Notes under the pieces: model-generated
Seen by the model: the letters and a program-made list of their open reading frames with translations, nothing else
What the model was told of the DNA's origin: nothing
The model's database searches: none
Program-made: the position numbers and the translations under genes
Assembly: GCF_008079445.1 (NCBI RefSeq)
Contig: NZ_VRYH01000003.1
Coordinates: forward strand, 248,001-312,000
Direction of reading: 5' to 3'
Origin: Aidingimonas lacisalsi
GTDB taxonomy: Bacteria; Pseudomonadota; Gammaproteobacteria; Pseudomonadales; Halomonadaceae
DNA length: 64,000 bases
Part shown: one piece after another, positions 33,317 to 42,413 of the stretch
Position numbering within the stretch: position 1 is the stretch's first letter
How the letters are laid out: the number at the start of each line of letters is the position of its first letter

Positions 33317-34288
33317 ATGGCTTCGATTCGTTGGCAATTGATGGCATTGATCGAACAGGGTGCGATACCGGGCGAGCAGGTGACGCATGCCGTACGCCAC
33401 GCTGGCCTCTATCCCTCGGGCCGGGGCTGGCTGATCTTTCTGGATCGTCTGCTGCTGTGGCTGGGCTGCCTGGCGCTGGTCTGTTCGGTGCTGTTCTTTA
33501 TCGCGTATAACTGGGCCGATATGGGGCGCTGGCTTCGTTTCGGGCTGGTGGAAGCCGCATTGGTACTGTCCGTTGCCGTCTACTGGATTGTCGATGGACG
33601 CGGCGTGGTGGCGCCGGTGGCGTTGACGTCGGCGACGTTGCTGCTGGGGGTGCTGCTGGCGCTTTTCGGGCAGGTCTACCAGACCGGAGCCGATCCCTGG
33701 CAGTTGTTCTTCATCTGGGCGTTGCTGATATTGCCCTGGACGCTGGTAGCTCGTTTCGCCGTGCTCTGGGTACTTTGGTTGGCGCTGCTCAATCTTGCCA
33801 TCCTGCTCTATTTCCAAGTGTGGGGCAGTCCGTTCGGTATTCTGTTCGTGGGCGATGCATCCGCCCTGTGGGGAGCATTCCTGCTCAACTCGCTGGCGCT
33901 GGCTGCCTGGGAGCTAGGTGCCATGCGCTGGCGTTGGCTGGCGACCGGTTGGGCCAGGCGCTTGCTGGCACTGGGTAGCGGGATTCCCCTCACGCTGCTG
34001 ATCATGTCGATGATCATCACTGAACGTGGCGGCGCGTCACCGGAAGCGATGGTGTATCCACTCTGGCTGGTAGCGCTCTATGCTGTCTACCGTCACTGGA
34101 AACCGGAGTTGTTCATGCTGGCAGGAGGCTGCCTGTCGGCGATTGTGGTGATCACTCTCTTTCTCGCCAGACACCTGATCTGGGATGCCGGTGCGGGTAG
34201 CTGGCTGTTCATGGCCATGGCGGTATTGGGGTTGGGCGCCGCCGCCGTAAGCTGGCTCAAGCGGTTGCACACGGAGTGGCACTCATGA
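33317..34288 (+). CDS. DUF2157 domain membrane protein
   Basis: Integral membrane protein of 323 residues with a short cytoplasmic N-terminus. It then has the DUF2157 stretch (LFFIAYNWADMGRWLRFGLVEAALV) and about nine helices. The ATG follows AAGGG six bases upstream. It is the first gene of a three-gene unit with DUF4401 and GDYXXLXY-domain proteins, overlapping the next gene by four bases. This trio recurs together in many proteobacteria; its role is unknown. Confidence 0.88.
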   Translation: MASIRWQLMALIEQGAIPGEQVTHAVRHAGLYPSGRGWLIFLDRLLLWLGCLALVCSVLFFIAYNWADMGRWLRFGLVEAALVLSVAVYWIVDGRGVVAPVALTSATLLLGVLLALFGQVYQTGADPWQLFFIWALLILPWTLVARFAVLWVLWLALLNLAILLYFQVWGSPFGILFVGDASALWGAFLLNSLALAAWELGAMRWRWLATGWARRLLALGSGIPLTLLIMSMIITERGGASPEAMVYPLWLVALYAVYRHWKPELFMLAGGCLSAIVVITLFLARHLIWDAGAGSWLFMAMAVLGLGAAAVSWLKRLHTEWHS

Positions 34289-35358
34289 GTCGCGCCACGC
34301 CCTCTCTAAGAGAGACACTGGCGCGCGCCGGCATTGCCGTGGCGGGCAAGGAGCCGCGTCCGTCATTGGAGACTCCCTGGTACGTGCGTGCACTGCAGGC
34401 GTTGTCGGGTTGGCTGGCGGCTTTATTCCTGCTGGGGTTCATTGGCCTGGGGGCGATACCGCTGATCGAGAGCAGCCTCGCTTCCATGGTGTTGGGGCTG
34501 ACGATGCTCGCTACCGCCTATGGACTGTTGAGGAAGACGCCGGGCGATTTCGGTGAACACCTGGCGTTGGCCATCAGTCTGGCAGGACAAGGGCTGGCAG
34601 TGTGGGCGGTCGGCACTTTCCTGGGAGGAATGAGCGTCGGCCTATGGTGGGCAGTGCTGGCGCTGCAGGCGGTACTGGCGATGGCGATGCCGAGCTCCAC
34701 ACACCGGATTCTCGCCGCTTTTGCTGCCAGCCTGGCACTTTACATGGTCATGGCACAGAGCGGCATTCCCTATACCGCCAGTGGGCTGATACTGCTGGCC
34801 TTGACCTGGCTCTGGCTGAACGAGTTTCGCTGGCCGGCCCGGATGCGGCGCATGCAGTCACTGGGATACGGATTGTTGCTGGGGTTGCTTACCCTGCAAC
34901 TCGTGGCGTATTTCGGCCAGCCACTGATGGGATGGTGGTATGGTTTCGATACTGCGCTGTTGAGCTGGATGGGGCCTTGGACGGCGGATGTCTTGGCCAT
35001 GCTGGCGTTACTGCTGTTGCTCCGACACGTGTTTCAACACCAGGAGAGACCCATCGAGCCGGTGATACGCATAGTGGCCTATGGTGCCGTGGTGGTGCTG
35101 ATGCTGGCTTCGTTCCAGGCTCATGGCGTGATTCAGGGAGGCGTGGTTGTGGTCTTGGGATTCGCTATCGGCAACCGTGTAGTGACGGGGCTTGGAGTGA
35201 TATTGCTGCTGTTGTCGATAGGGAGTTACTACTACCTGCTCGATGTCACTTTGCTGATCAAGGCCATGACACTGTTCGCCATCGGCGTATTGTTGCTGGC
35301 GATGCGCTGGCTGCTGAGGTATCGGTGGCAGACCGCGGAGGGGGATGTCGATGAATAA
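34285..35358 (+). CDS. DUF4401 domain membrane protein
   Basis: Integral membrane protein of 357 residues with about twelve helices after a soluble N-terminal segment (SLRETLARAGIAVAGKEPRPS). It starts at an ATG overlapping the previous stop as ATGA, with GGAG eight bases before, so translation is coupled. The middle gene of the trio. Function unknown. Confidence 0.85.
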   Translation: MSRATPSLRETLARAGIAVAGKEPRPSLETPWYVRALQALSGWLAALFLLGFIGLGAIPLIESSLASMVLGLTMLATAYGLLRKTPGDFGEHLALAISLAGQGLAVWAVGTFLGGMSVGLWWAVLALQAVLAMAMPSSTHRILAAFAASLALYMVMAQSGIPYTASGLILLALTWLWLNEFRWPARMRRMQSLGYGLLLGLLTLQLVAYFGQPLMGWWYGFDTALLSWMGPWTADVLAMLALLLLLRHVFQHQERPIEPVIRIVAYGAVVVLMLASFQAHGVIQGGVVVVLGFAIGNRVVTGLGVILLLLSIGSYYYLLDVTLLIKAMTLFAIGVLLLAMRWLLRYRWQTAEGDVDE

Positions 35359-35872
35359 GATCATCGCAGCCGCGGCCACGTTGGTGATACTGGCGGTGGT
35401 CAACTGGGCGATATGGGACAAGGAGCAACAGCTGGCGGAAGGCGAAGTGGTGTACCTGGCATTGGCACCGGTGGATCCCCGTTCATTGATGCAGGGCGAC
35501 TACATGGCTCTGAACTTCGAGATCGGCAATCGGATCCGCGAGGCGTTGCATGAGCGGGAATCCGGCGAGGGTGTGCCGCGTGCGGCGAACGGTCATGTCA
35601 TCGTGACTCTGGATGAGCAACGCGTTGCTCACTTTCAGCGGCTGGGTTCCGACCAGCAAACGCTGGCGGACGATGAAATGCGGCTTCGCTATCGAGTGCG
35701 CGACGGGCGAGTCGAGTTTGCCACCGACGCCTTCTTCTTCCAGGAAGGGCAAGCCGAGCGCTATGAGCCGGCGCGCTACGGTCGATTCCGCGTCAACGAG
35801 CAAGGCGATCCCTTGCTGGTCGCTCTGTACGACGATGACCTCGAGCGTCTGACTACTCCTATAACTCGCTGA
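35351..35872 (+). CDS. GDYXXLXY domain protein
   Basis: Protein of 173 residues with one N-terminal membrane helix (IIAAAATLVILAVVNWAIW) and a periplasmic domain. The name-giving motif is GDYMALNFEI, where F replaces the final Y. The ATG at 35351 follows GGAGGGGG at good spacing, and the gene overlaps the end of the DUF4401 gene by eight bases. Its 3' end overlaps the convergent hydrolase gene by 14 bases. It is the third part of the conserved trio of unknown function. Confidence 0.88.
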   Translation: MNKIIAAAATLVILAVVNWAIWDKEQQLAEGEVVYLALAPVDPRSLMQGDYMALNFEIGNRIREALHERESGEGVPRAANGHVIVTLDEQRVAHFQRLGSDQQTLADDEMRLRYRVRDGRVEFATDAFFFQEGQAERYEPARYGRFRVNEQGDPLLVALYDDDLERLTTPITR

Positions 35873-36623
35873 TGGAATCGAGGATCTCGCGGGGGCGGTA
35901 GGGGTAGCGTTCGACATCTGCGCGGGTCGCGATGCCGGTCAGTACGAGGACCGTGTGCAGGCCCGCTTCGATGCCGGCGATGACATCGGTATCCATGCGA
36001 TCACCGATCATCCCGGTACGTTCCGAATGTGTGCCGAGCTTGTTCATTGCCGAGCGGAACATCATCGGGTTGGGTTTGCCGACATAGTAGGGATCGCGTC
36101 GAGTCGCGGCGGTGATCAGGGCGGCGACCGAGCCGGTGGCGGGAAGTGGGCCCTCCGGGCTGGGGCCGGTCACATCGGGGTTGGTGGCGATGAAGCGTGC
36201 GCCATCGTTGATCAGTCGAATCGCCTTGGTGATCGCTTCGAAGGAGTAGGTGCGTGTCTCGCCGAGAACGACGAAGTCGGGCGCGACATCGGTCATGACG
36301 AAGCCGGCTTCATGGAGGGCGGTGGTCAGCCCTGCTTCGCCGATCACGAATGCCGAGCCGCCGGGTGCCTGATCGCGCAGGAATGCCGCCGTCGCCAGGG
36401 CGGATGTCCATAGCTGCGCTTCGGGTACCTCGATGCCGATGCGCGTCAGGCGGGCGCTGAGATCGCGGGGCGTGTAGATGGAGTTATTGGTGAGTACGAG
36501 GAAAGGAGTGCCTTGCGTGCGCCATCGGTCTATCAACTCGGCTGCACCGGGCAATGCCCGGTCTTCACGAATCAATACGCCATCCATGTCGGTCAACCAG
36601 CAGTCGATTGCACGTTCGGTCAT
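35859..36623 (-). CDS. HAD-superfamily IIA hydrolase (NagD-like phosphatase)
   Basis: Cytoplasmic phosphatase of 254 residues. HAD motif I is WLTDMDGVLIRED (nucleophile and acid aspartates), motif II FLVLTNNSIYTPR, motif III lysine in YYVGKPNPMMF, and motif IV MIGDRMDTDVIAGIEAG. The segment between motifs II and III is the C2a cap typical of NagD-type enzymes, which hydrolyse nucleotides or sugar phosphates. A conventional ribosome-binding site (AGGA) precedes the ATG. Confidence 0.9.
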   Translation of the reverse strand: MTERAIDCWLTDMDGVLIREDRALPGAAELIDRWRTQGTPFLVLTNNSIYTPRDLSARLTRIGIEVPEAQLWTSALATAAFLRDQAPGGSAFVIGEAGLTTALHEAGFVMTDVAPDFVVLGETRTYSFEAITKAIRLINDGARFIATNPDVTGPSPEGPLPATGSVAALITAATRRDPYYVGKPNPMMFRSAMNKLGTHSERTGMIGDRMDTDVIAGIEAGLHTVLVLTGIATRADVERYPYRPREILDSISEL

Positions 36624-36761
36624 CGTCGTGTCCTGTTCACCCGGTGAATGGAACCAGCATAATGGTAATCTGCTAGCTCCGCAGCCTTCATGTCAGACAG
36701 GATTCGGCGTTAGCAAGGCGGGCAGGAAGACAGTCACTGCGATACAGAGGGAGGCGGCTCG

Positions 36762-38027
36762 GTGAAATCACTGCTACAGGCATACATGAATGTCTCGTTG
36801 ATACTGCGAGTCACGATCGCGTTGGTACTTGGGGTAATCGTGGGGCTGGTCGGCGGACAGACCGTAGCCAACTGGTTGGCACCGTTTGGCGATCTGCTGT
36901 TGCGGCTGTTGCAGTTCCTGATCGTGCCTATCGTGTTGTTCACCCTCATGGTCGGCATCAATCAGGCTAGTCAGGGCAGTATGGGGCGTATCGGCCGGAA
37001 AGTGTTTCTCTATTACGTCGGTACGTCCGCGCTGGCGATTACCGTTGGCTTGAGCGTTGCCACATTGTTCAGTCCCGGTAGTGGCATGACGCTGGATGAG
37101 AGTGCCGAGGTATCGGTACCCGACAATCCCGGGTTCGTGCAGGCGCTACTCAATGTCGTACCGGACAATATCGTGTCTGCCTTCGCTGAGCTGAATCTGC
37201 TGGGCATCATCTTCACGGCGATCGTGTTCGGGGTTGCACTCCTGAAACTGCGCAACTCGGAATCGCAGGCGGCGCTCGGCGAGCATCTCTATCGAATGGT
37301 CGAGGGACTCAAGGAAGTGACGCTCAAAGTGATGTCTGGCGTGCTTCAATACGTGCCGATCGGTGTCTTTGCCATCGTTGCCGAGACGGTGGGCGAGCAG
37401 GGGGTGGCGACGCTACTGTCACTAGGCGATATGGTCATGGTGCTCTATATCGCGCTCGGCGTTCAGTTACTCATTTACTGCGGTCTCATGGGGCTGTTCG
37501 GCGTGAAGTTAGGGGCTTTCTTCCGTGAGGCGCGTACCCCCATGGCCACTGCCTTCGCCACCCAAAGCAGCTCCGGGACGCTGCCACTGACGCTTGAGGC
37601 CGCACGTCGCCTGGGGCTGTCGCAAGGAGTTTACGGGTTCAGTCTGCCACTGGGGGCGACCATGAACATGGATGGCGCAGCGATCCGCATTGCCATCTCC
37701 GCCGTCTTTGCCGCCAATGTGGTCGGGGCGCCCCTGGATTTGATGAGCATGTTACAGATCGTTCTGATCGGTACGCTCGTTTCGATCGGAACGGCCGGCG
37801 TTCCCGGTGCGGGCATCATCATGATTGCCACCGTGTTTTCCCAGGTAGGGCTACCGATCGAGACGGTAGCCTTGCTGACCGCCATCGATGCCTTGGTGGG
37901 TATGGGCTGCACGGCACTCAATGTGACCGGCGATCTGGTGGGGACCTCGATCATTGCTCGCAGCGAGGGGGAACATCCGACGGATTCCACGGAAACTCCT
38001 GCAGCCGATAGCGGCCCGGCCGGTTAA
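36762..38027 (+). CDS. dicarboxylate/amino acid:cation symporter (DAACS family)
   Basis: Glutamate/aspartate or C4-dicarboxylate symporter of 421 residues. It has the serine-rich re-entrant loop AFATQSSSGTLPLTLE, the PLGATMNMDGAAI motif, and the TAGVPGAGIIMI and DALVGMGCTALNVTGDLVG segments that form the sodium and substrate sites. The start is GTG at 36762, with GGGAGG upstream. It stands alone between a phosphatase and an acetyltransferase gene. The exact substrate is not known. Confidence 0.92.
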   Translation: MKSLLQAYMNVSLILRVTIALVLGVIVGLVGGQTVANWLAPFGDLLLRLLQFLIVPIVLFTLMVGINQASQGSMGRIGRKVFLYYVGTSALAITVGLSVATLFSPGSGMTLDESAEVSVPDNPGFVQALLNVVPDNIVSAFAELNLLGIIFTAIVFGVALLKLRNSESQAALGEHLYRMVEGLKEVTLKVMSGVLQYVPIGVFAIVAETVGEQGVATLLSLGDMVMVLYIALGVQLLIYCGLMGLFGVKLGAFFREARTPMATAFATQSSSGTLPLTLEAARRLGLSQGVYGFSLPLGATMNMDGAAIRIAISAVFAANVVGAPLDLMSMLQIVLIGTLVSIGTAGVPGAGIIMIATVFSQVGLPIETVALLTAIDALVGMGCTALNVTGDLVGTSIIARSEGEHPTDSTETPAADSGPAG

Positions 38028-38042
38028 GGAAAAGTAACGTCG

Positions 38043-38591
38043 ATGACCGAAAAAGAGAAGATGCTTGCCGGCCTGCCTTATCTTTCCACGGACCCGGCGC
38101 TGATGGCGGAGAGTCGCCACGCCAAGTCGCTCTGCCACCGTTTCAACATGATGGACCCGCTGGAACCGGAGGCCAGAATGGCAGTGCTGGCGTCGTTGTT
38201 GACGATAGAGGGGCAGGCGTATATCGAGCCGAGTTTCTATTGCGATTACGGCTACAATATCCGCCTGGGGAACGGGTTCTTTGCCAATCACCATCTGACC
38301 ATTCTGGATGCCTGCCCGGTAACGATCGGTCGGCATGTCATGTTCGGCCCGCATGTGCTGCTGTCCACGGCAACGCATCCGCTGGAAGCCGGGGCGCGTC
38401 GCGACACCGAGCATGCGGTGCCCATCTCCATTGGTGATGATGTCTGGTTGGGGGGCAATGTCTCGGTCATGCCGGGCGTGACGATCGGCGACCGGGCCGT
38501 GATCGGCGCCGGTAGTGTCGTCACTCGCGATATATCCGCCGACTGCGTGGCCGTGGGTAACCCCTGCCGTGTGTTGCGTCGCTTGGCATAG
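38043..38591 (+). CDS. sugar O-acetyltransferase (maltose/galactoside acetyltransferase family)
   Basis: Hexapeptide-repeat acetyltransferase of 182 residues. The family N-terminus is MTEKEKMLAGLPYLSTDPAL. The active-site part is IRLGNGFFANHHLTILDACPVTIGRHVMFGPHV, with the catalytic histidine in LSTATHPLEAGAR. The helix SIGDDVWLGGNVSVMPGVTIGDRAVIGAGSVVTRD completes the fold. It starts 15 bp after the symporter gene, so the two may be co-transcribed. Confidence 0.92.
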   Translation: MTEKEKMLAGLPYLSTDPALMAESRHAKSLCHRFNMMDPLEPEARMAVLASLLTIEGQAYIEPSFYCDYGYNIRLGNGFFANHHLTILDACPVTIGRHVMFGPHVLLSTATHPLEAGARRDTEHAVPISIGDDVWLGGNVSVMPGVTIGDRAVIGAGSVVTRDISADCVAVGNPCRVLRRLA

Positions 38592-38802
38592 CCGGGGATA
38601 CGGACACTCACCCTATGGGATTGCTTACTCCATTGCTATCGACAAACGCACCATGTGGTAACTCAGCGGCGCGACTCTGCTCCCTGAGCGCCGTGCCGTC
38701 GACGGTGAGCCAAAATTATCGGGCGCAGAAGCGGCGTTTCCCGTGCCGCTTGGAGAAAAGGCCCCAAGCAAAGAAAGCTCGGGGTCTGGATTTGAGCGGC
38801 CA

Positions 38803-39549
38803 TCAGACTTGTGCGGCCCCGCCGTCAGCGAAGACCTCGCTCCCGGTCATGAAGCTGCTGTCGTCCGAGGCAAGAAAGAGCGCCAACGCCGCCGTCTCCT
38901 CGGGGTGCCCGATACGACCGAGAGGTATCTGCGAGGCAAAGCGTTCCAGCAACGCATCTTCCTCGCCGGCGTTTGCCAAGCCCTTGAGGCCGGGTGTCTC
39001 GGTGGCGCCGGGAGAGAGCACGTTTACGCGGATTCCTGTTCCTCTCAGGTCCAGCGCCCAGCTTCGGGCAAAATTGCGGATGGCAGCCTTGGTCGCGCTG
39101 TAGATGCTAAACGCAGGTGTTCCCGTCGAACCGGTGGTCGAACCGGTGAGAATGATGGATCCACCGGCCTGCATAAGCGGCAGAGCCTTTTGCACCGTGA
39201 ACAGCGTTCCCTTGACATTGACGTCGAAGGTCAAATCAAACAACGCCTCGTCGATGGTGCCAAGCGGAGCTAGCTTTCCAAGCCCGGCATTGGCGAAGAG
39301 AATGTCTATTCGTCCGCTCTTCGCACGCACCGTCGCGAACAGCCGATCAAGATCGTCCAGACTCGAAACGTCGCCCTGCACCGCGGTCACTCCGGAGCCG
39401 ATCGTCTCCACCGCCCTGTCCAGCTCCTCCTGACGACGGCCGGTAATGAAAATCTCGGCACCTTCCGCCACAAACCGTTTGGCCGTTGCCAGACCGATGC
39501 CGCTGTTGCCGCCGGTTATGACGGCGATTTTACCTTCAAGTCTGCCCAT
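38803..39549 (-). CDS. short-chain dehydrogenase/reductase (SDR)
   Basis: Classical SDR of 248 residues using NAD(P). The cofactor motif is [11 protein letters not shown] is in [11 protein letters not shown]; catalytic Ser-Tyr-Lys are in [32 protein letters not shown]; and the C-terminus is [18 protein letters not shown] start at the ATG at 39549, preceded by AGGAG, and not at the longer frame upstream. It is divergent from an HxlR regulator, the common arrangement for redox- or electrophile-responsive SDRs. The 38592-38802 gap after it shows only a 7-bp hairpin (38729-38751). Confidence 0.92.
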   Translation of the reverse strand: MGRLEGKIAVITGGNSGIGLATAKRFVAEGAEIFITGRRQEELDRAVETIGSGVTAVQGDVSSLDDLDRLFATVRAKSGRIDILFANAGLGKLAPLGTIDEALFDLTFDVNVKGTLFTVQKALPLMQAGGSIILTGSTTGSTGTPAFSIYSATKAAIRNFARSWALDLRGTGIRVNVLSPGATETPGLKGLANAGEEDALLERFASQIPLGRIGHPEETAALALFLASDDSSFMTGSEVFADGGAAQV

Positions 39550-39614
39550 CTCGATCTCCTGGAAAATGATAACTGCTTCGAAATAGAGAATAGAGGCTTG
39601 CTTTTCTTTATTAA

Positions 39615-39637
39615 AGTATGCACCTTTTAGTAAGTAC
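39615..39637. promoter_or_regulatory. direct-repeat operator candidate for the HxlR regulator
   Basis: Two related nonamers, AGTATGCAC (39615-39623) and AGTAAGTAC (39629-39637), form a direct repeat 14 bases apart in the SDR/HxlR divergent region. HxlR proteins commonly bind such repeats next to their own gene. Confidence 0.4.
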
Positions 39638-39654
39638 TGACTGGAGCATGCGAA

Positions 39655-40047
39655 ATGACAACATCTGGCTTTATCTGTGGGCTGGACGCTGCGTTGGCTG
39701 TTATCGGTGGCAAGTGGAAACCTTTGATCCTGTTCCACCTTGCCCACCAAGCGCGACGTTATGGCGACCTGAGGCGAGCCATCGGCAATGTCAGTGACAA
39801 GATGCTCATTCAGCAACTCAAGGAATTGGAGGCTGATGGGATCGTCGACCGGCTCGACTTCAAGGAAATTCCGCCGAAAGTCGAGTATTCCCTCACTGCG
39901 TTCGGCCAGACTCTCGCCGAAGCCTTGAAGCCGCTCTGCGCCTGGGGAACGGAACATATGACCGAGGTTGAGAAACTTATGTCACGGCGCTCGGTACCGG
40001 CAACGAGTGGGTCATCAGTCAGGTCGAAGGCCGGGCATACTGCCTGA
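39655..40047 (+). CDS. HxlR-family winged-helix transcriptional regulator
   Basis: Protein of 130 residues. The start [22 protein letters not shown] is the HxlR signature, including the cysteine near the N-terminus (residue 8) used by several family members for redox sensing. The winged helix continues with [21 protein letters not shown] and [15 protein letters not shown]. It is divergent from the SDR gene and probably represses it. The last 29 bases overlap the 3' end of the convergent amidotransferase gene. Confidence 0.92.
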   Translation: MTTSGFICGLDAALAVIGGKWKPLILFHLAHQARRYGDLRRAIGNVSDKMLIQQLKELEADGIVDRLDFKEIPPKVEYSLTAFGQTLAEALKPLCAWGTEHMTEVEKLMSRRSVPATSGSSVRSKAGHTA

Positions 40048-40738
40048 AGAAATCGGCGACATGCTGCGCCAGAGGCGTATTGTCCACCGGAATATCCTGC
40101 AGGCTGGCGATGGCGTTTTCGCTGGTGTTTTCGGTCAAGACAGAGCCTGAGTACTTATGGGCGAGTGCCGTTACGTAATCGGCACTGAATTCCGGGTGAA
40201 ACTGGACGGACAGGGCTGGAAAGCTGTATTCCAGAATCCCGTTGGGGCAATGGTTTGATCCGCCGATGACTCTGGCTTCCGGGGGCACGGAGGTTACCTG
40301 ATCCTGGTGGAAGACATAGCAGCCTGCCTTGTCGTCGGTCTCCCCAAAGGGCGAGGTATATTGCTGGGCACCGATACCCCAGCCGTTGGTCGCCTTGCTG
40401 GTTTGCCCGCCAAAGGCATCCGCCATGACCTGGTGGCCGAAGCAGATGCCGAAGACCGGACGCTTGAGATCGATGGCCTGGCGCAGGAACTGCCGGATAT
40501 CACGAATCCAGTCGCCATCCTCATAACTGCTGTGGCGGGAGCCCGTCAGGAGATAGCCGTCGTAAGCGTCCGCAGCGGGCATCGCTTCTCCGGATACGGG
40601 AGAGCACTCCGCGAAACTGGCTTCAGGCAGGCTCGGTGCCAGCCACTGCCGGATCATGTCCGGATAGGAGCCGAATTGCGGTTTCAGATCGTCGGGCACC
40701 AGGCCATTTTCGATGATGCAAAGAGAAAGTGCTGTCAT
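40019..40738 (-). CDS. class I glutamine amidotransferase-like protein (GMP-synthase-type domain)
   Basis: Stand-alone GATase1 domain of 239 residues. The nucleophile is the cysteine in FGICFGHQVMADAFGG and the partner residues are in VQFHPEFSADY. This small type of protein hydrolyses gamma-glutamyl or related amides; a link to GMP synthesis is not implied. It follows the P450-reductase operon after the REP array on the same strand, so it may belong to that metabolism, and it resembles the second GATase at 43656-44348 in layout. The ribosome-binding site is weak. Confidence 0.82.
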   Translation of the reverse strand: MTALSLCIIENGLVPDDLKPQFGSYPDMIRQWLAPSLPEASFAECSPVSGEAMPAADAYDGYLLTGSRHSSYEDGDWIRDIRQFLRQAIDLKRPVFGICFGHQVMADAFGGQTSKATNGWGIGAQQYTSPFGETDDKAGCYVFHQDQVTSVPPEARVIGGSNHCPNGILEYSFPALSVQFHPEFSADYVTALAHKYSGSVLTENTSENAIASLQDIPVDNTPLAQHVADFFRQYARPST

Positions 40739-40789
40739 TCAGGGTCTTTCCGAAGTATGTCTCTCAATTGAGCGATAGGGTAACACGGG

Positions 40790-41110
40790 TTGATGCAGTC
40801 GCGATGGCGGTGCCACCAAGGCAGGGCTCATCGCCCTGCATCGCGGTTGAAACCGCTCCTACGAACCCATGCAACCACAACATTCTGTGGCACTGGTTTT
40901 CGTGGGAGCGACTTCAGTCGCGATGGCGGTGTCGCCCAGGCAGGGCTTCCGCCCTGCATCGCGGTTGAAACCGCTCCTACGAACCCATGCAACCACAACA
41001 TTCTGTGGCACTGGTTTTCGTGGGAGCGACTTCAGTCGCGATGGCGGTGTCATCCAGGCAGGGCTTGCCGTCCTGCATCGTGGTTGAAACCGCCCCTGCG
41101 AACCTCGCCA
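40790..41110. repeat. REP-like tandem array, three 118-119-bp units
   Basis: Three near-identical units follow one another, with the marker ATGGCGG at 40804, 40923 and 41041. Each holds an inverted-repeat motif of the REP/BIME kind (GCGACTTCAGTCGCGATGGC and ATCGCGGTTGAAACCGCTCC on opposite arms) separated by GTGCCA/ACAACATTCTGTGGC-type linker. A degenerate fourth unit (about 41115-41170) continues into the 3' end of the reductase gene. The array sits between two minus-strand genes. Confidence 0.85.
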
Positions 41111-42397
41111 CTACGCCATCCCGGTGGTATTGGTCGGTGCAGTCGCGACATCGATGGCGGTGTCCGCCGTCTGCAGGGCATCCAGTAACCTGTTGCGATA
41201 ATCGGGCTGCTTCTTTTCCCCGTGGATGGAGATGATCCCCGTCAGTTGGCCGGCCCGGTAGTATCCCATGGCAAACGGGCTGCCATCGCCAAAGCCTTGA
41301 TGAAGGTCGCCATCCAAGGGCGCAGCGCTATCGGCGATCGACGGGAGCCCGATACCCTGAATCTTGATATCGAATTGATCACTCCAGAATGAGGGCACGA
41401 TCGGTTTGGTGTCCTCCGGTCGTGTCCGGGGTGTCTCACCCAGATGCGCCAATAGGGTGACAGCGCCTTTCTTTGCCGTCTCGACGGCGATGTTCCAGTG
41501 CTCGATGCGTCGGTGGACCCCATCGAAGAGCGGGTTGCTGAAGCGGGCGATATCGCCGACGGCGATCACGTTGCCGTGTGCCGGCAGCGACATGTCGCTC
41601 TGGCATTGTACCCCGTCGGTGATATCGATGCCGTTACCGTCCAGCCACTCCGTGTTCGGTTGGCTGCCTATCGACTCGACCAGAATGTCGGTATCGATCG
41701 AGACGCCGTTGCTGAGCGAAACGCGTTGAAGCGTGCCCTGGTCGTCTTCCCCGATCTCGGCAATCCGGGTGTCGAGGTGGAAGGAGACGCCATGCCTCTG
41801 ATGGTATTGCAACAGGCTGTCGGCGAACGTCGACCCCATGACATTGACGAGCGGTGCCGGTGCGGCATCGATGACGTTCACCTTGCATCCCAGCCGCGTG
41901 GCCGTCGCTGCCAGTTCGCAGCCGATGAAGCCGGCGCCGGCAATGGTGACACGACATCCCGGCGTCAGGACCTGCGCGAGTCGCCATGTGTCATCCAGGT
42001 GGCGGATGCGGTAGCGTTGCGATTCGCCGCCACTGACAGGGAGTGATCTGGAGCGTAGCCCGGTCGCGATGACCAGTCCGTCGTAGTCCAATGCCTGACC
42101 GTCATCCAGGGTGATGCGCCGGTTTGCCATATCCGACGAAACGGCACGTCGCCCGAGCCGCCAGTCGATCTCGCCCAGACGCGGTTTCAGCCCGAGCGCG
42201 ACCGTTTCATGCAGGGCGTCCACGGACAGCGTCCGAGCATCGACCATGGCCTGCTTGGAGAGCGGCGGACGGTTGTAGGGCAAGTAGGGTTCTTCACCGA
42301 CCAGCGTGATGGCCCCCTCCCAGCCCTGGCTGCGCAATTGTTCGGCGCTGCGGAGTCCCGCCAGGGAACTGCCGACGATAACGATACCCTCAGTCAT
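41111..42397 (-). CDS. FAD-dependent ferredoxin reductase (P450 redox partner)
   Basis: Protein of 428 residues related to rhodocoxin, putidaredoxin and terpredoxin reductases. It has an FAD motif IVIVGSSLAGLRSAEQLR at the start, YNRPPLSKQ, a second dinucleotide motif VTIAGAGFIGCELAATATRLG for NAD(P)H, and GNVIAVGDIARF near residue 280. It takes electrons from NAD(P)H to the ferredoxin at 46173. The gene starts 16 bp after the P450 stop. Its C-terminal tail (about the last 20 residues, DTAIDVATAPTNTTGMA) is encoded by a degenerate REP unit, so the protein end may be an extension acquired from the repeat. Confidence 0.9.
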   Translation of the reverse strand: MTEGIVIVGSSLAGLRSAEQLRSQGWEGAITLVGEEPYLPYNRPPLSKQAMVDARTLSVDALHETVALGLKPRLGEIDWRLGRRAVSSDMANRRITLDDGQALDYDGLVIATGLRSRSLPVSGGESQRYRIRHLDDTWRLAQVLTPGCRVTIAGAGFIGCELAATATRLGCKVNVIDAAPAPLVNVMGSTFADSLLQYHQRHGVSFHLDTRIAEIGEDDQGTLQRVSLSNGVSIDTDILVESIGSQPNTEWLDGNGIDITDGVQCQSDMSLPAHGNVIAVGDIARFSNPLFDGVHRRIEHWNIAVETAKKGAVTLLAHLGETPRTRPEDTKPIVPSFWSDQFDIKIQGIGLPSIADSAAPLDGDLHQGFGDGSPFAMGYYRAGQLTGIISIHGEKKQPDYRNRLLDALQTADTAIDVATAPTNTTGMA

Positions 42398-42413
42398 GAG
42401 CGTCTCTCCCCGG

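Noticed and set aside
40790-41110. CRISPR array
   Set aside because: The units are 118-119 bp and nearly identical throughout, with no unique spacers; they are REP-like tandem repeats.
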